A DNA stretch of 64,000 bases from positions 26,541,001-26,605,000 of the forward strand of contig NC_092673.1 of NCBI RefSeq assembly GCF_964355755.1, written 5' to 3'. The DNA comes from Antedon mediterranea (Eukaryota; Echinodermata; Crinoidea; Comatulida; Antedonidae). Below are positions 23,601 to 35,754 of this stretch, piece after piece (position 1 is the first letter of the stretch; every line of letters begins with the position of its first letter). A program made the translations under genes and the position numbers. Under the pieces are notes generated by a model. That model was not told the origin of the DNA. It made no database searches and saw only the letters and a program-made list of their open reading frames with translations.

Positions 23601-26600
23601 ATAAGAATAACTTAACTAATGAAATACAAAAATCTTAGAAAAACTCACAAGATTAACAAATTAAACCATAAAATGAACAAATTAAACCATAAAATGAACA
23701 AATTAAACTTATAAAATTAACAAATTAAACTTATGAATGAACAAATTAAACTTATAAAATGAACAAATTAAACTAATAAAATGAACAAATTAAACTTATA
23801 AAATGAATAAATCACACTTTTATAAAATACAAAATCAATTTATTAATGAACAAATTAAAACTTGTAAAAATTAGTAATTTAAACTATTTTAATAGTTTAA
23901 ATTACTAATTTTTACAAGTTTCTTAAAAGATGTAGGTAGGTGTGGATTAAACACAATATAGATGGAGATGTGGATGCTAAAGATGTTGGTAACATAAGAG
24001 AGATAAGAAAATTATATTGATGACGATTTAGATATGAATCGGAGTGATGAAGTTTAATAATAAAGAAGATCAACTATTTATTTGACATTTTATTGGAAAT
24101 TCACCTTGGTTGGTAAATATTGTATTGAGTTTTTTTTTCCAAACAAAATTCATAACCATTTATATTTTTAAAAAGTACTATAAAAGTGTGAAAAACAGGA
24201 TTACCAACAAAACAAGCAAAAGCTTTTGATCTGTGGCACCCTTAAAGATGTATTGGCCCCCAAATACATGAAAAATGAAGATTAGTTAAATTGGACTTTG
24301 AATATGTTATTTTGTAGTTTTAATAAAGTTAATCACTTCCATAGAAAAAAAACAAAAAAAATAATGTTTTCACTTGTAAAATGACAAAATAAATGGTTAA
24401 ATTTAACCAAAAATCCATTGGCTGGCAGCCAATTTGACAATTTTTTGCTTTTAATTTACATTTTTTACAGGTAAATACTTTTTTTTTCGATCCAATTCTT
24501 TTTATCAAAGTGGATAACTATTATGTTACATTAAAATGAAATATTCAAAAAAAAAAATGTTAAGAATTATTTTTTCAGGGGGACAATACATCTTTAACTT
24601 AAAATATAACTTTACAAATAATATTGAAAAATGTTTTCATGTAATAAATTATAAATTATTCTTAAGGAAAAGTGTTTCTACAACGCATTATAAATTGTTC
24701 ATTATGGTTGTAATCCTAGAAATGTGCTGAATGTACTTGAAAAACTTTATAAAGCAAAAAAGCTTTCAATTTAATATAAATAAACTAAAATGTCAAGGTT
24801 TTGTTAATGTTCTCCGTTTCACTTGAAGTATAAACAAATGCAATAAGTTTTACCCTGATGGAGAACATTGCTATCATGTAACACAATAAAGTTCGTACCA
24901 TAACGTTGAACTTGCTACAATTTGTAGTACAAAGAAGATTATTTATTTGTTATACATTGAAAATTAAGGTTATGCAAGACCGCTGTGAGCGAGACATACA
25001 TTTACTCTTTCTTTAAAATATTGATTTTTGACAACATGTAGGATGTAATGTACTGTTACATTCTGTTGTTTTCTTCTGTGTAATTTGATTTAAATATCTC
25101 TAAAGGCGATCTTGTATTCACGTAATATGATTGTGAGGAAAAGCATGGTGACACGAGATTGGAATTTGGCTTAATTTGAAGAAGGGGAAGAATAAATATA
25201 ACACGATTGATTGTAATGGTGTTGATAAATAGATTAGACTTGCTGTTTACATGGTTTAATGCATCACTAATGTTGTTCTCCAAATTACCTAGCGCTTTTT
25301 AATGGAATTAAGTAAAAGCTATTTCCAAGCGTTTGTAAGTAACGTTACATAACTTGACAAAATACGCTGACAATTACTAAAAATAATTGCCTTCAGTACG
25401 CGCGCGTCAACTTTCGCGTAAATTAACATGCGCGTACATGTAACTTATTGTGCGCGTTCAATTGCTGATCGACAATACATGTATTCTGTACGCGCGCGTA
25501 AACTTGTTAGTTACGCGTGCAATTGTTGATATAGTATGCATTCGGCACATGCGCATCAACGTATATTTTTCTGTGGATACTTTTAATGCCTATATTATAT
25601 TATAGGTATTATAAACAAGCAATATTTCTTTCTTTCTTTTAGATATCGTAAAGATTCTTCTGGAAAATAATATACAGCTTGGTGATGCTATGTTAAAGGC
25701 GGTGGATGAGCAGTTTATTGAAGGTGTCAAGTTAATATGTGAGCACAGTAAATTAAAGAACATTCCTGTAAGTAAATTTATGATTGAATTGTTCTTATTT
25801 TTACATAGACTAAATAGGCCTACAAAACTACTTTTAATAATATACAAGGGATTAGGTCTACTATTTTTAGGGCAACAATGGTACCTTAACTATTAACAAA
25901 AGAATCAAGATCAACACATATTATTATATGTACTTTGCAAGCATGTAAAATAAAAAACATTTTGTATACTAATGTCTCAAATTGTCCAATCAAATTACAA
26001 TTAACATCATCCTTACCACTGTTTACGGGCACGTTTTTTTAATAACTTATGCACACATGACGTCATTGTAATCATGCAGATTATTTGTATTAAATGTATT
26101 TTTAAATTGGTATTCGTGAGGAACAACAGTTATTATACATTTTATACTCTGTGTAAACGCGCTTTACAGATATTCACTATTTGTGTAAGAACTTCAAGTG
26201 TTTGTAAGTGTATGTGTGGACATGTTTATTTAACCGGGGTACTATGTAACGAATCATATAGAAGTAGCTTTAATATATTTAGTGTTTGTTGAAACATATT
26301 AATCATATTTGAACAATATGAAGAATACGTGATTCGGCAAATTTGTATGATATATATGAGCGTGGTGCCGAACTTTGGAACCCATTTTGGTGATTATTCT
26401 ATTACTATTACATTAGAGGCCTATCTAGTTTTAAAGAAATCAACACCTGGTTAGCGAATTGAGATATGAAACAGAGAGAGAGAGAGCAAAAAATACATTC
26501 ATTTTAGAGATCCTGTCGGACAAGCCTTGGTTTAAAATATTAAACAAAACTACTTTTTAGAAAATACTTAATAATTCAATAATTGAAAACAATATAAATG

Positions 26601-29600
26601 ACAACAGCAAGTATAACTTAAATGGAAGTAGTGACGGAAATGTTTCTTTGATGAAGAGACTCCTGGGATACATTGATGTGACTCCCAGGTCAATGAGTTC
26701 AATATAATCACACATATTTTTTAACACAGATGTTTTTCCCTAAAAGATGAATATTTTATTATCGATCTAACCTTCACTTGATGATTTTTCGTCAAGAAGC
26801 AAAAGTAAACAATAACAAGAATACCATCCTAAACTAGACTATTAGTTTTTGCAATTCTTCGAAATTTCTTTCTTTTGAAACTCCGATTAGTACAAATTAT
26901 TACACGTAACATATACGCGAAAGAGAAAAAAAAACACGTAAAATATTTTTAATAAAGATGGAGAAATTACTTTCTTGTTGTTTCAAAACTGATCCTATAA
27001 AGTAATTAAACAAATGTACGACATTACCTTTAACACCACTATTGTTTAGTAATTACAAATCGAAATTATTTCGTGTTTGAAAAGATATTAAGCTTAAACT
27101 AAGTGTAGGAAAGGCGCTTACTTGTCAGTTTATTAGTATAAAAGTATGATCTAATGGAAATTCTGTGTTGTAAAAATTAATTGGACACATTAGTTACGCC
27201 TTGGAAGGTGTTTTTTCCCCAGCGGAATTTTATGAAAGACGATATGGTCAGTAGGCCTGTTAATTAATGTATTAATTATAAGCAGTTTTCACAATATCGC
27301 AGACTTTATGGAACCGTATCTTATCTTAATTAGGAATTAAAATATTAATTAAATTTGTTTTGCGGTCAAATTGACCAGCAATCTACTACATACGTAATCG
27401 GCCGCGCCCGACCGTCACAGAGCAAAGCACTATGTAGTTTGACAACCTAAAGATATATAACTAAATGTGTAAATAAATATTATGATAACACATTCATGCG
27501 ACCACTAACTAAAGAATACCATTATAATGTCCAGTCAAATTGGAGTTTTTTTTCTCCTGCTCACTTAAGCCCTGTCTACACTATAAAACTAGAAAGTGTG
27601 ATGTACCCAAATATGGTAGTGATATGCCTAAATACGGTAGTAATATGACATCATGTTCATAATGGACACATAACATTTTTTGTCGCATAACGTTTTAGTC
27701 AAGTAGAGATATTAATTCAATTCAAAATTTATTTCGATCAAAATAAAACATTAACATAAAAATACATAAACAAAACAAATAATAACAGCAACAACAACAA
27801 AACAATTTTGTTTGTTTGTTTGTTTGTTTGTTTGTTTTTGTTGTTTGTTTGTTTGGGGGACGACATATTAAACAAGTCCGTCACTGTTATCCCAAAATAC
27901 ACAAGTAGGCCTATAGACAAAACAATATAGAGAATAGCATAGCGATATAGTTTCATAGTTTTATGTAATCATGTATGATAAGGCCAACAGAGTTCCCAAC
28001 GAGAATAAAAGAGTTTCTAATAAATGAAATTAAATATTTCTCATTTTTTCAGGAAGCACTGGAGTGTCATTCTGAAGATGGCGATTTTCACCCAGACATT
28101 ACACCGCTGATTCTTGCGGCGCATCATAACAATTTTGATGTCATCAAACTTTTGTTAGAATACGGCGCTAACAAAATAGACGTTAAACAGTTTGGAGAAT
28201 CTGAAAACAGCCACACTTTACAGCATTCTGTCGGTATGCTGAATCAATACAAAGCTCTGGCAGGACAGGCATACATATCACTCACTTCTGAAGATCCATT
28301 TAACACCGCTTTTGAACTTTGCGGCAAATTACGGCAGTTAAGCGTTAAGCAATACGAGTTTAGCGATCAATTTATGGGATTGGCGGATCAGTGTGAAACT
28401 TATGCGGCAGATCTTTTGAGTCAGATTCGAGACTCTGACGAACAGATGTACATACTGAACCATGATTCGTATGGCTGGGGAACACAAAGCGAAGACCTAA
28501 CTGATAGTCAACCAAATAGAGTTAAAGTTGCTATTCATTTCGAACAAAGAAAGGTTTGTTTTGCATATACGTAATATAATATATATAAATATTATCCTAT
28601 TTTGAACGCAGCCTACATAAGAATAATTGACTTACTTACTATACTTCTAGATTATAAATTATCCTCTTTCAATCCAGGGAAGAGCTTTCATGTTCAAGCG
28701 CAGGACAGTAGATGACCTGTGGCAGGTGCATTTACAATACAATCAAACATCCTTTCACGCAATAAGCTATTGCTGAATATTATAATGTATACCAATGTCA
28801 GAATGTATCAGAGAAAGTGTTCAACTTCTTTATAATGATTGTCTCCAAATTCATTGTTTCCATAATAATCGACCATGCATGATATATAATTATGTTTTTG
28901 CAGTTTGTTGCCCACCCTCATTGCCAGCAACGTCTGATAGAGATGTGGTTCCACGGACTCAAAGGCTGGAGAGATCAAAGCAGTCTTCGTTCTACACTTC
29001 TAACCATCCTTATGGCGTTGGCATTTCCATTGGTATCCATAGCCTACATGGTCTACCCAAAGGGAAGAATCGGGAGGATGATAAAGATTCCTTATGTTAA
29101 GTTTGTGTGTCATACGACTTCACAGTTAAGTTTCTTGCTACTACTTCTTTGGCAAACACTGACACAGAACAAACTGCCATCTGAAGATGAAGAAGAGAGA
29201 CAATGGGAGAAGAAATTGCTAACCATATGCCTTACGTGTGTAGGTCTTTGGGTTGCAGGTATGTATCAATATATTATTTGGCAAATGCGTTAGCGATACC
29301 AGAAAAAGAGTAAAAGTATGACACCACGCAGATGTAAAATTCTATAATGTATTAAAAAGACGACGGTCAAATATACGTGCTTCGCCAATTGTAAGAAAAA
29401 TAAAACTATCCTATAATAACAAATATGTATAGTATTACATATTATATTTTCTACGATAATCTTTTCAAAGTGCAGTGGACTAGATGTTACACAGCTTTTT
29501 TTTTCTATCCACAACGATAGTTCTCTTTAATTCTTGCCTTAAAGTTTCCAATAAATATCACATAATAAAAACTTAGGAGCCAAATAAGATGCATATATTT

Positions 29601-32600
29601 ATATAATACGTATGACATTGTTTACCAGTCTATTTCTATTATTTTTTACTTAGGTATGACATGGCAAAAGTGCAAAGAATTATGGTCAACAGGATCAAGA
29701 TTTTTCAGCAATCTTTGGAACATGTTTGACTTTGTGACCTTGTCACTTTACTGGAGTGTGATCGTGCTATATGTCACTGTATATCTTCACGGAGACGTAA
29801 TCTTCTACAGTGATGATGTAAGTATTCCATTTAATTCCAGATATTTAAACTTGCTTTTCACAGCAACATTTCTGTTTGTCAAATTACTTGCGGTGCGATT
29901 ACGTCGTTGCGTTGCATCGAAGTAGAAACATAGCTTTGATTTTAAATTAGCAGGCCTGTATCACGGTTAATGGGGAAATCCCGTATTTAAACCACACATC
30001 TTCATTCTTCAGGAGGTTAATTTTAGTTTTTTCCATTTTGTAGGACGATGACGGTATTTTGAATCGAGGAAGTCGAGCTGAAACCACAACGCTCGGCACC
30101 CCTAACTCATCTAGTATTAGCCCATTTGACATGGCTACGCCAAATATTGAAATGATAGCCACACAACTCGACGTTATGTTTCAACAATTGACAGACATGC
30201 AAATATATCAGGGGCACCTTGCTGAAACAATGAACCAAACAGTTGATAGGATAAATGCTGAGTACTTAAAGCAGTTATCCGGATCTAACAACAACGTCAA
30301 AATCGGTAAAGACAGATTGAACATGGAACCGTATGATCCGCGCCTTGTGGCAGAAGCACTTTTCGCTCTGGCAAAAACGTTCAGTTTTCTGCGCATGATC
30401 TGTCTGACGGTCGTCAGTCGTTGGGTTGGACCTATGCAGATTTCCTTAGGAGGAATGATGTTTGACATTTTCAAATTTCTCTTTATTTTCTCTTTTGTTT
30501 GGTTTGCTTTCTCACTGGGAATGAATCAAATATATTGGTATTATTCAAATAATTCAACCATTCCGTTTGGAACGTAAGTATTATCTTAAACATCCAATCG
30601 TTTACTTACAAATAGTAGGCCTAAATGTTGTAGGGGATAACAACAATAACAATGGTTAATGAAGTTTATATCAAACCTTATTGATGCTCTTTTTCTTTAT
30701 ATTTTTTCTATTATTCTTTCCAGGATAACTGATACAATGGCCACATTATTTTGGGCGCTTTTTGGATTGCCCGATATCAAAGTTATTCGTCTACCAGATA
30801 ATCAAGTGCATCATCCATTCACTGAGACAGTTGGCTCGCTTTTGTACGCCACCTATCACGTGATTGCAATTGTCGTCCTGCTGAATGTACTCATTGCTAT
30901 GATGAGTAACACATACACCAGAGTTGAGGTAATAACGTGCTTATGAATTGAAATATATCTAGGATTCTTTTCCTGGTCTAATGACTGGAAAATATTTCTG
31001 CGAGGTTTTTCTTTCCTTACTTATGAAAACTAGGCTACAAAAGTTAGTCCTTGCGTCCATTTGAAAAACTAGTTTGCTAAGGTTTTTGTGAACTTAGCAA
31101 ATCAATTAACAACCTCCTAATAGTAGTCACACTTCACAAACTTCTACAAACTAGAAGATCCACTGTCTAACTTCTGAAGTTTGTTGCAGTTGGCTGAAGT
31201 TTATCAACCGGTCTCGTCTACACTTGGAAAATATGTCTTGCCAAACTAAACCGTGCTAGGTTTAACCAGTTTGCCTAAATTGTTTTCAAATTTGCCAATA
31301 TTCCACCACCCTTTCATTTTCTACATCCTCAATTTAGATGGACGCCGATATTGAATGGAAATTCTCACGATCTAAGCTTTGGATGAGTTATTTTGATGAA
31401 CTTGGTACCACAGCTCCACCATTCAACATCATTCCTACTGTGAAATCTATCAAAAGAGTAGTTCGATGGTTTTGTGGAAATGTCTGCTGTCGTGATGACA
31501 TGAAAAAACAATACAAGGTTTGTGTTTTTACTTTGTATAAATATATAAAATAATACATTAAAGTCTACACTATCAAACTTTATGTTTTACAACAAAAAGT
31601 GTGATGTGCTCAAGTGGTGTTATCGTGTCCATTATGGGCACATCACATTTTTTTTGTCACACATAAAGTTTGATAGACGGTAACCAATACATTTTGTTAT
31701 GATGCGTGGGAAGTACTGTTTGATGGACTGGAAACATGATTATCAAATTTACTGAACCGATCACAATCAACTTCAAGTTAAATAATAGATTTTCGTGCGA
31801 CACGCGAGAACCAGTCAGCCAGTAGGCGGCGCCTACATACGCTAAGAAATGCTTTCTCATTATGCATTTCTCGTAAACAATACCACAAAATCGATTAGAA
31901 ACTAAACATTGACTTCATACGATCGAGATGTAAAAAAATACAACAATATTTATAGAAGAGATGACATATATATATAACAATTAGCAACATAACAAGATAA
32001 CAATTTAAAGCATTTCTCCTTGCAATTTCGATCAGCTTCAATTCCTAACTTTCTAAAATAGTATAATTATATGTTTTATCTTTACAGATGAAGTTGAAAA
32101 CTATATTAGAAGAACGCCAAACAAGATTTAAGGTAGGATATGTTGTTTAAATCAATCTCCCCATCGTCGTCGTCATACCATTCATTCACTAGCCCGAATG
32201 GACTAATATGCGTTACGAGATTAATTTTTAAAATTGTCTAGACGTCGTACACGAGTACAAGTTTTCTAATGCCTGAATCGGATCGAACCAATTATTGCGA
32301 AATTGTTTAAATAAATGTTGTATAGGCCTATTTTATGAAACATATCTAATAATATTAATGTTAAACAATGATGTGTTCCTGTTACAAAATCAGGTATTTT
32401 TTCTAAGAATTGCAAGTTTCTCTTTTTCTTTAGGAAGTTTCTTTGAATTTGGTAAAACGTTACCAGTTTGAAAAGCGGCACAACGAGGATGACGACGACG
32501 AGGCTAACATCCTAAATGAGCTAAAACAAGACATTTCGGGATTCAAATACGACATGTTTGAAGCTCTGAACGAAATGGACAAGAAGATCAAACAGGTAGA

Positions 32601-32928
32601 CGCAAAAGTGAACAATAAGGAGTTAGAAGATGACGACATTGGCTTAGGTGGAGAAATGTTCAAAGCTTTGAAATCGGCAGTAAAAGAAGAAGAGATGTAT
32701 GATTCTATTGAATCGTTGAATTCTGGTTGTTCAAGTCGGATGTTGGATATGAAATCTAAGCCGAGTAACCCAGATTGGTTTGTAGAAGAAGAAGATGATA
32801 TTGATATGTCAACACCAAAGATTGCTATAAGAGCGAAACAGACAAATATCCCTCGCGAGGAGCAGCCGCAGTTTCAATATATAGATGACGAAGACGTACT
32901 TGGTTTACATCGCAACACAAGTGTTTAA
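17670..32928 (+). CDS. TRPC-type transient receptor potential cation channel
   Basis: Ten in-phase coding exons: 17640-17844 (ATG at 17670), 25643-25767, 28053-28553, 28904-29258, 29654-29817, 30044-30573, 30724-30928, 31338-31517, 32088-32132, 32434-32928. The product is 924 residues, close to TRPC length. TRPCs are tetrameric calcium-permeable channels, usually opened downstream of phospholipase C. Seen in order: ankyrin repeats (about 10-160), TRPC linker helices, the FVAHPHCQQ pre-S1 motif (268-276), S1 near 334-354, S2 369-388, S3 407-430, S4 541-562, S5 569-603, pore helix LFWALFGL (625-632), S6 651-680, TRP box EWKFSR (691-696), and a helical, acidic C-terminus ending NTSV, a class I PDZ ligand. 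Oddities: about 105 residues between S3 and S4, and no zinc-binding Cys cluster after the ankyrins. An upstream exon could extend the start, because an acceptor precedes the first exon. Intron 1 is 7.8 kb and full of repeats. Confidence 0.93.
17960..18081. mobile_element. MITE-like element, family 1 copy 1 (intron 1)
   Basis: The ends 'taaagattggttcaaacttg' and 'caagttggaatcaagcgtaa' are inverted relatives. Inside are 'gacgcaatcagcgacgtaag' and the paired words 'accaatcacaagc'/'gtgattggtt'. It belongs to the CpG-rich 'acgcaacg' family also found at 20012, 22446, 44490, 46741, 47098 and 47585. Confidence 0.75.
18768..18835. mobile_element. Fragment of MITE-like family 1
   Basis: The stretch 'gagttgcgtcgcgtcaccg' followed by 'ggttggaaccaagatttac' matches one end of family 1. 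The other end is not recognisable, so it is a truncated or decayed copy. Confidence 0.45.
20012..20171. mobile_element. MITE-like element, family 1 copy 2 (intron 1)
   Basis: The ends 'taaaccttggttcccacta' and 'taatgggaaaccaaac' form terminal inverted repeats. Internally 'accagtcacaagcgat' and 'tcgcttgtgattggtc' are inverted, so nearly the whole element can fold back. No coding capacity. Confidence 0.85.
21337..21419. repeat. GC-rich hairpin with ~22-bp arms
   Basis: The left arm 'tacggggcgccgtccgacac' is matched by the right arm 'gtgtcggatggcgccccgta' with one mismatch over 22 bp, and a weaker inner extension (tattct/agaata) follows. The 39-bp interior is AT-rich. It is isolated inside intron 1 of the channel gene and belongs to none of the MITE-like families listed here. 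Confidence 0.85.
21776..22135. repeat. Diverged internal duplications in intron 1
   Basis: Words such as 'aggcatac(a)ggagag', 'ttccgcaacccgtcatagaa' and 'agta(cc/tc)gc(c/t)ggc' with 'ttaaca' repeat two to four times. Spacing is about 60-100 bp and irregular. It is a decayed tandem duplication with no supported coding function. Confidence 0.55.
22446..22570. mobile_element. MITE-like element, family 1 copy 3, right end missing
   Basis: It starts with 'ttaagctttagttcccact' and contains 'gcgacgcgacgcaagg' and the inverted pair 'gaccaatcacaagcga'/'tcgcttgtaattggtc'. The expected right terminal repeat is absent, so the copy is truncated. Confidence 0.7.
23640..23857. repeat. Tandem repeat 'aacaaattaaac(tt)ataaaatg'
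   Basis: About eight units of 20-24 bp repeat with small indels in intron 1. It abuts the perfect palindrome at 23858-23921. Confidence 0.8.
23858..23921. repeat. Perfect palindrome, 31-bp arms with 2-bp spacer
   Basis: The left arm starts 'aaacttgtaaaaattagt' and the right arm ends with its exact complement 'actaatttttacaagttt'. The arms are identical over 31 bp, with 'tt' at the centre (23889-23890). Such a perfect arm match implies a recent origin. Confidence 0.9.
24242..24598. mobile_element. MITE-like element, family 4 copy 2 (intron 1)
   Basis: The termini 'ttaaagatgtattggccccc' and 'gggggacaatacatctttaa' are inverted repeats of 20 bp with one mismatch. The interior aligns with 8000-8330. 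The ends read TTAA on both sides, which could be either part of the repeat or a TTAA target site. Confidence 0.85.
25385..25560. other. CpG-dense patch before TRPC exon 2
   Basis: In an AT-rich setting this stretch has many 'cgcgcg', 'gcgcgt' and 'catgcgc' words. It lies 80-260 bp upstream of the second coding exon. It has no open frame of note and does not match the MITE-like families closely. Confidence 0.5.
27566..27695. mobile_element. MITE-like element, family 2 copy 1
   Basis: The left end 'taagccctgtctacactat' matches the family-2 terminal repeat. The interior shares 'aaatatggtagtgatatgcc' and 'aatggacacataacatt' with the other copies. The right end 'gcataacgtttta' is decayed. Confidence 0.7.
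27808..27855. repeat. (GTTT)n microsatellite
   Basis: A run of 'tttg' units with one interruption (tttttgttg) lies in TRPC intron 2. Confidence 0.9.
28678..28725 (+). other. Candidate 48-bp cassette exon of the TRPC gene
   Basis: Between coding exons 3 and 4, a pyrimidine-rich acceptor (tcctctttcaatccag) and a donor (cag|gtgcat) bracket exactly 16 codons with no stop. Phase is 0 on both sides, matching the flanking exons. The encoded residues are [16 protein letters not shown]. Direct joining of exons 3 and 4 already gives the conserved TRPC sequence, so this would be an optional insert. It may also be a chance frame. Confidence 0.3.
29878..29935. mobile_element. Fragment of MITE-like family 1 (TRPC intron 5)
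   Basis: The stretch 'tacgtcgttgcgttgc' followed by 'gaaacatagcttt' resembles one end of family 1. No partner end is seen. Confidence 0.4.
31559..31683. mobile_element. MITE-like element, family 2 copy 2 (TRPC intron 8)
   Basis: The ends 'taaagtctacactatcaaac' and 'aaagtttgatagacggtaa' are inverted repeats. The interior 'gtgtgatgtgc' and 'gggcacatcacatttttttt' is itself inverted, so the element folds into a long hairpin. Confidence 0.8.
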
Positions 32929-33332
32929 TTCATTTACATACAGGTGTTGAATAATCAAATTTGTAAAATATTCGATTTATTATTATATTATGTAGTCGTT
33001 TTACAATTTTCAAAAATACTGTTTAAAATAATGCGAATTCTAATTGGTGTGTACATACGTGTATTTTATACATCGCGTTATTAATCAAATAAATAACCGA
33101 TAATAATTTGTGATTAAATTAATAATAGAGTACTTTGAAAATGGGTATTACATGCATTCGCATTGGTTCGATGGTTCCAAGAATTGACTTAAAATTTAAA
33201 ACTTAATGTGTAAAGACCTCCATCCAATTGAATTGTATATATGTATACTTCTGTGTATTTATTTTTACAATCGGCACGAGACAAACGAAACTGGTTTTTC
33301 TAATGTTTCTGTTAAATATTTAACATTTTTCC

Positions 33333-33338
33333 AATAAA
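33333..33338 (+). terminator. Polyadenylation signal AATAAA, TRPC gene
   Basis: This canonical hexamer lies about 405 bp after the channel stop codon. Another is at 33089-33094. Which one is used cannot be told from sequence. Confidence 0.4.
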
Positions 33339-33781
33339 TCAAAATAATCTTAAGAGATATTATTTAAATTGAATTTATTTGAAAAATCATTATTACAAAA
33401 ATACATTACAAAGAAATATACATTAATGGAAGATTTTCCATGATAGACCAAAAACCCAATTACTGTATAGTTTTTTTCATTAAAGTCCTTATATAAGATG
33501 AATCATTGGTACTATTAATAGGAAAATGACGTAATCAAGTATTAAAAAGGACAGAGCACACTAATTAAGGCTGTTAGGGCTAAATGCAGTCATTTATAAA
33601 TACGGTTGATGCATAAGTGTTTTGTCAAACAATGATATGTATATAAAAAAAATTGAAATATTATTACCCGTAAATGTGTTATGTCAAGTTATAATTATTG
33701 TCAAATTAATTATAGTTCGAAAATAGTTAAATACTTCAGTCAGTGGTGATGGTACATTATTTTGTATTTTTATTTACACAA

Positions 33782-33912
33782 TAAAGCTCCGTCTAAACTA
33801 TCAAACTGACAAAACAATCTGGTGTGCCCATATATGGACACGATGATGTCATATCACTACCATATTTGGACACATCGTACTTTTTTCTTTGTCAAACTAG
33901 TTTAACTTTAAC
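33782..33912. mobile_element. MITE-like element, family 2 copy 3
   Basis: The left end 'taaagctccgtctaaactat' matches the family terminal repeat. Inside are 'gtgcccatatatggacac' and 'catatcactaccatatttgg'. It ends near 'gtcaaactagttt', with the right terminal repeat eroded. Confidence 0.7.
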
Positions 33913-35754
33913 TTACCTATTTGTAGTAGTACATATGTGTTGTGTATTTATGAATGATATTTGGAAGTTGATATGCAATCTTTAGATTCGTATATGGTTA
34001 GCATTATTAAACAAAATATAAACAAATACTGTAGATTATTTCCATATTAACGTCGACATTCAGATAAAAATAACTTGTATTTACAAAATCTAAAAAAAAT
34101 ATTTATAATGCATTTAAATATTTTCGATATTTTATCCATTTTTTTCAAAAACTAGAAGAATTTTTCCAAAATTTACAAAAATATAAACTCTCAAAATTCA
34201 ATTTGGCAATAATATGCTCTATAGGCCTGTGCCCATATATTGCACTACCATCGATTGGGGTATATTATAACACCATAGTAAGCTACGGTATTACATCAAA
34301 ATAAAAAGATTGAAACTTGGTCATTCGAAAATAACTCTCTTGTACTATTTTGTAATGTACTGTACACGGATTTTGTTGTTAAATTAACAAAATATGACTT
34401 TTTCATAATATTTATGCGATGATATTATGGCAAAAATTATATATATGTACATATATGGTAATAGTATTGCATAATAAGTGAATTTTAAAAAGTCGATATT
34501 TTGGCCATTTTTTTTCAAAAAATTACCAAATTTCGACCATTTTATTTTTTGAAATAACTGGTTACTATGACTCTATACGATGGTGATAATGCTAATATAT
34601 GTGCATATATGGTAATATTATTGCATATTAAGTGAATTTTAAAAAGTCGATATATTGGCCATTTAAAAAAAAAACCCTGTACTATATAGGGATTTGTTCA
34701 AAATATGGCCAAATTTCGACCTTTTTATTTTCCGATAAAACTGGTTACTATAGCATAATTGACATGCGCAGGAACCTAATATTCGACTCTGCGCATGTTT
34801 ATTATGCTATAGTAACTATTTATATCAAAAAATTAAAGTGTAAAAAAATGGCAATTTTTCGAAAAGTTCCATGTACTATATATAGTACAGGGATTTTTTC
34901 AAAAAATGGCAAATTTTCGACCTTTTTATTTTCCGATAAAACTAGTTACTATAGCATAATTGACATGCGCAGAACCCAATATTCGACTCTGCGCATGTTT
35001 ATTTTGCTATAATAACCATTTATGTCAAAAAATAGATAAAACTAGTTACTATAGCATAATTTACATGCGCAGAACCTAATATTCGACTCTGCGCATGTTT
35101 ATTTTTCTTTAGTAACTACTTATGTTAAAAAATAAAAGGGTCAAAAAATGGCAATTTTTCGAAAATTTCCCTGTACTATAGTACAGGGATTTTTTCAAAA
35201 AAATTGCCAAATTTCGACCTTTTATCTTTTGACATAAGTTATAGTTACTATAGCATAATTGACATGCGCAGAACCCAATATTCGACTCTGCGCATATTTA
35301 TTTTTCTATAGTAACCATTTATGTCAAGAAATAGATAAAACTGGTTACTATAGCATAATTGACATGCGCAGAACCTAATATTCGACTCTGCGCATGTTTA
35401 TTATGCTATAGTAACTACTTATGTCAAAAAATAAAAGGGTCGAAAAATGGCCATTTTCCGAAAATTTCTCTGTACTATAGTATAGGGATTTTTTCAAAAA
35501 ATTGCCAATTTTCGACCTTTTTATTTTCCGATAAAACTAGTTACTATAGAATAATTGGCATGCGCAGAACCTAATATTCGACTCTGCGCATGTTTATTTT
35601 GCTATAGTAACCATTAATGTCAAGAAATAGATAAAACTGGTTAGTATAGCAAAATTGATATGCGCAGAACCCAATATTCGACTCTGCGCATGTTTATTTT
35701 TCTATAGTAACTACTTATGTTAAAAAATAAAAGGGTCAAAAAATGGCCATTTTT

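Larger units (their letters stand above)
25768..28052 (+). other. TRPC intron 2
   Basis: It contains a family-2 MITE-like copy (27566-27695), an (ag)n run near 26472 and a (gttt)n run at 27808-27855. Nothing else is recognised. It ends with the acceptor 'tcattttttcag'. Confidence 0.7.
32929..34429 (+). other. TRPC 3' flank and intergenic DNA
   Basis: AT-rich sequence follows the stop codon. Two AATAAA words at 33089-33094 and 33333-33338 are the likely polyadenylation signals. A family-2 element sits at 33782-33912. No further gene is seen. Confidence 0.6.
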
